A stretch of DNA of 64,000 bases from Ligilactobacillus sp900765635 (GTDB lineage Bacteria > Bacillota > Bacilli > Lactobacillales > Lactobacillaceae). Below, piece after piece: positions 62,330-64,000 of the stretch. The stretch spans positions 1,116,001 to 1,180,000 of the forward strand of contig NZ_CASCJC010000001.1 of NCBI RefSeq assembly GCF_949152225.1, given 5' to 3'. The notes below the pieces were generated by a model. The model was not told where the DNA came from. It searched no databases and worked only from the letters and a program-made list of their open reading frames with translations. The position numbers and the translations under genes were made by a program. Every line of letters begins with the position of its first letter. Position 1 is the first letter of the stretch.

Positions 62330-63847
62330 ATGTCTAAAAACTTATTTGGCATTATTTATATGTCCTCGTTAAAAGTTAAATTAACCATCTTTGATTTAAA
62401 AAACATGAATATTCTTGAAGAAGTTGATTCGGCTGAATTTATTCCACATAATTCACAAACAAACATTTATACCCAAGAATTGTCCAAAATTACCCTAGCT
62501 TTAAACGGATTTAAACAATTACTAAAAGATTATCACGTCCAAAGTTTCCGTTTTTTTGGTAACAAACAATTATTAGATGATGTTTCGGCTCGCTATATTG
62601 CCGATCAAATCTTTGTGCGGACTAACCTTAAAATTTCATGGTTAAATACTGGACAAGTCAACTTTTTTAAAGCGCAAGCAGTTATTGGACAACTGCAAGC
62701 CCTAAACGATACTACATATGAAACGACTTATTTACTAAGCCTAGGTTCCAACTTCATTACGATTTTTGAATTTCATGATAACAAATTCAAAACAGTCTGG
62801 AACATTGAATTTGGGCAACATGAACTAAATGATATCCAACAAGCACTACGCTTAACTGCCAATGACTCGACTGAAGTTATCAACGATTATATTAAAAGTA
62901 AACTCGAATCATTAAAAAATATTTTTCCTAAAACTAATGGTAAAGTCCGTTTAGTTTTACAACATTCCGTGGCCTTGCGTAATAAATTTATCAAATCAAC
63001 CGAAACAACGGCTGAAATTAGTATCGGTGAATTTCAAAAAATTTATCACGATATTATCAACAATACTGATCAATATCTAACAAATTCATTTGCAATTGAT
63101 GATAATCGTTTGAGTCGTGTAATCCCACATTTTTTAATTGTCAATCGCATTATTAAGCTACTTAAAGTAGATACCTTAATGTTAACTACCTTATCTGTTA
63201 CTGAAGGACTTGCCTTACAACAAGCCATTGATAACGGATTTGTTACTGCTGATTTTTCTGAGATGATTCTAACTTCTGCCCAAAACATTGCGAATCGCTA
63301 TTTAACTGATAATAGACATCGTATGAATGTTAAAAAATTTGCGCTACATCTTTTTGACCAACTTAAACGCTTGCATCATTTAACTACACGGCACCGTTTA
63401 TTGCTGCAAATTGCGTGTGAAGTCGATGATATTGGGAATTTTATCAATCCTAAAGGTCATTACCGTCATTCTGCTTATATTTTAGAAGCTAATAAAATTA
63501 TTGGCCTATCAGATAACGAAAATCAAATTATTGCTGAGATTTCACGCTATCATAGTTCAGAAAGCCCTGAAATCGACCAACATCACTATCAGCATCTAGA
63601 TGATGATATTCAAATGATAGTTGCCAAACTAGCCGCTATCTTACGGATTGCCGATGCCTTAGATGATTCACATAATCAAAAGATTAAAAAGATTTCAATC
63701 TCGCTAAAAGAAGAACAACTTATTATTAGTGCCTTTTGTAATCAAGACCTTACTTTAGAAAAATGGTCGTTTACCCAAAAAGCCCCTCTTTTCAAGGAAG
63801 TCTTTGGAATTGAGCCCGTTTTTAAACAAAGGAGAGTGCGTAACTAA
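62330..63847 (+). CDS. ppx: Exopolyphosphatase-like protein, Ppx/GppA family
   Basis: This 505-residue protein precedes polyphosphate kinase and has the two-part plan of Ppx: an N-terminal ASKHA-like domain and a C-terminal HD-like domain (about residues 340-440, with HYRHSAYI). Several canonical residues are changed: the phosphate-binding glycine loop near residue 137 reads LLSLGSNF where GGGS is expected, and the HD pair reads VDDIG. It is therefore divergent and activity is uncertain. The start follows AAGGAGG; the frame opens 20 codons upstream without a ribosome binding site. Its stop overlaps the ppk start (TAATG). Confidence 0.85.
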   Translation: MSKNLFGIIYMSSLKVKLTIFDLKNMNILEEVDSAEFIPHNSQTNIYTQELSKITLALNGFKQLLKDYHVQSFRFFGNKQLLDDVSARYIADQIFVRTNLKISWLNTGQVNFFKAQAVIGQLQALNDTTYETTYLLSLGSNFITIFEFHDNKFKTVWNIEFGQHELNDIQQALRLTANDSTEVINDYIKSKLESLKNIFPKTNGKVRLVLQHSVALRNKFIKSTETTAEISIGEFQKIYHDIINNTDQYLTNSFAIDDNRLSRVIPHFLIVNRIIKLLKVDTLMLTTLSVTEGLALQQAIDNGFVTADFSEMILTSAQNIANRYLTDNRHRMNVKKFALHLFDQLKRLHHLTTRHRLLLQIACEVDDIGNFINPKGHYRHSAYILEANKIIGLSDNENQIIAEISRYHSSESPEIDQHHYQHLDDDIQMIVAKLAAILRIADALDDSHNQKIKKISISLKEEQLIISAFCNQDLTLEKWSFTQKAPLFKEVFGIEPVFKQRRVRN

Positions 63848-64000
63848 TGTCAAAAAAATTTGCTAAACATACTTATTTTCAAAATCGTGAACTCAGTTGG
63901 CTAGCCTTTAACGGACGTGTTTTAGAAGAAGCGCGGGATTTAGATAATCCGTTACTTGAACGTGTTAACTTTTTAGGCATCACCCAAAGTAACGTTGATG
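63847..64000 (+). CDS. ppk: Polyphosphate kinase (5' part)
   Basis: The window ends inside this gene. The visible 51 residues (MSKKFAKHTYFQNRELSWLAFNGRVLEEARDLDNPLLERVNFLGITQSNVD) match the N-terminal domain of PPK1, including RELSWLAFNGRVLEEA and the NPLLERVNFLGI segment. PPK1 makes polyphosphate from ATP. Its ATG overlaps the ppx stop as TAATG, so the two are translationally coupled, pairing synthesis and breakdown of polyphosphate. The C-terminal catalytic part is outside the window. Confidence 0.95.
   Translation, partial: MSKKFAKHTYFQNRELSWLAFNGRVLEEARDLDNPLLERVNFLGITQSNVD

Noticed and set aside
1..64000. CRISPR arrays, restriction-modification, toxin-antitoxin or phage defence clusters
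   Set aside because: No regularly spaced repeats or recognisable defence genes were seen. The Xre/membrane pair was considered as a toxin-antitoxin unit but matches a regulator plus DUF2178-like protein better.

Overview
The window is a low-GC Gram-positive chromosome segment, almost certainly from the Lactobacillaceae. The evidence is lactobacillus-type ribosomal, replication and purine genes, a KxYKxGKxW signal peptide on an LPxTG wall enzyme, a WxL/DUF916 surface pair, T-box control of aminoacyl-tRNA synthetases, and a D-Ala ligase with the Phe active-site residue typical of intrinsically vancomycin-resistant lactobacilli. Genus and species cannot be settled from this sequence alone.

Layout. 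From 1 to about 18.5 kb almost everything is on the minus strand: yceD-rpmF; the conserved yqeG-yqeH-yhbY-nadD-yqeK-rsfS-yqeM-tmcAL ribosome assembly/NAD cluster; infC-rpmI-rplT with an L20-type leader; thrS under a T-box; dnaB-dnaI and nrdR; polA-mutM-coaE; a BAX-inhibitor-like membrane protein and a MaoC-like protein. pepI (plus strand) is followed by a 1640-residue cell-wall-anchored GH101 endo-alpha-N-acetylgalactosaminidase, which suggests mucin O-glycan use. Then come argS with a T-box, a tRNA-Gly(CCC), and a decayed integrative element at 27.5-29.6 kb (Tn916-type integrase fossil plus an intact Xre regulator/membrane protein pair). A LysR-MATE operon follows.

From 32.5 to 45.4 kb lies the complete de novo IMP pathway in two minus-strand units, purE-purK-purB and purC-purS-purQ-purL-purF-purM-purN-purH-purD. 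Both promoters carry PurBox-like sites, and at both the two CGAAC cores are exactly 93 bp apart. A divergent deoxynucleoside kinase and a GNAT gene follow. The right part holds a WxL surface operon with a frameshifted first gene, ezrA, a free-methionine-sulfoxide reductase, rpsD with its leader, yueI, a dead metallophosphoesterase, a divergent GshAB-like ATP-grasp protein, rarA followed by 6S RNA, a universal stress protein, tag, a membrane GDPD, ddl, and a ppx-ppk operon cut by the window edge.

The window is mostly housekeeping. I found no convincing new defence or secretion system. The most interesting points are the conserved 93-bp PurBox pair, the AUA start of infC, the GshAB-like protein that has lost several canonical motifs, the Phe-type Ddl, the LysR operator palindrome, the broken WxL signal sequence, and the integrase fossil with candidate end sites.
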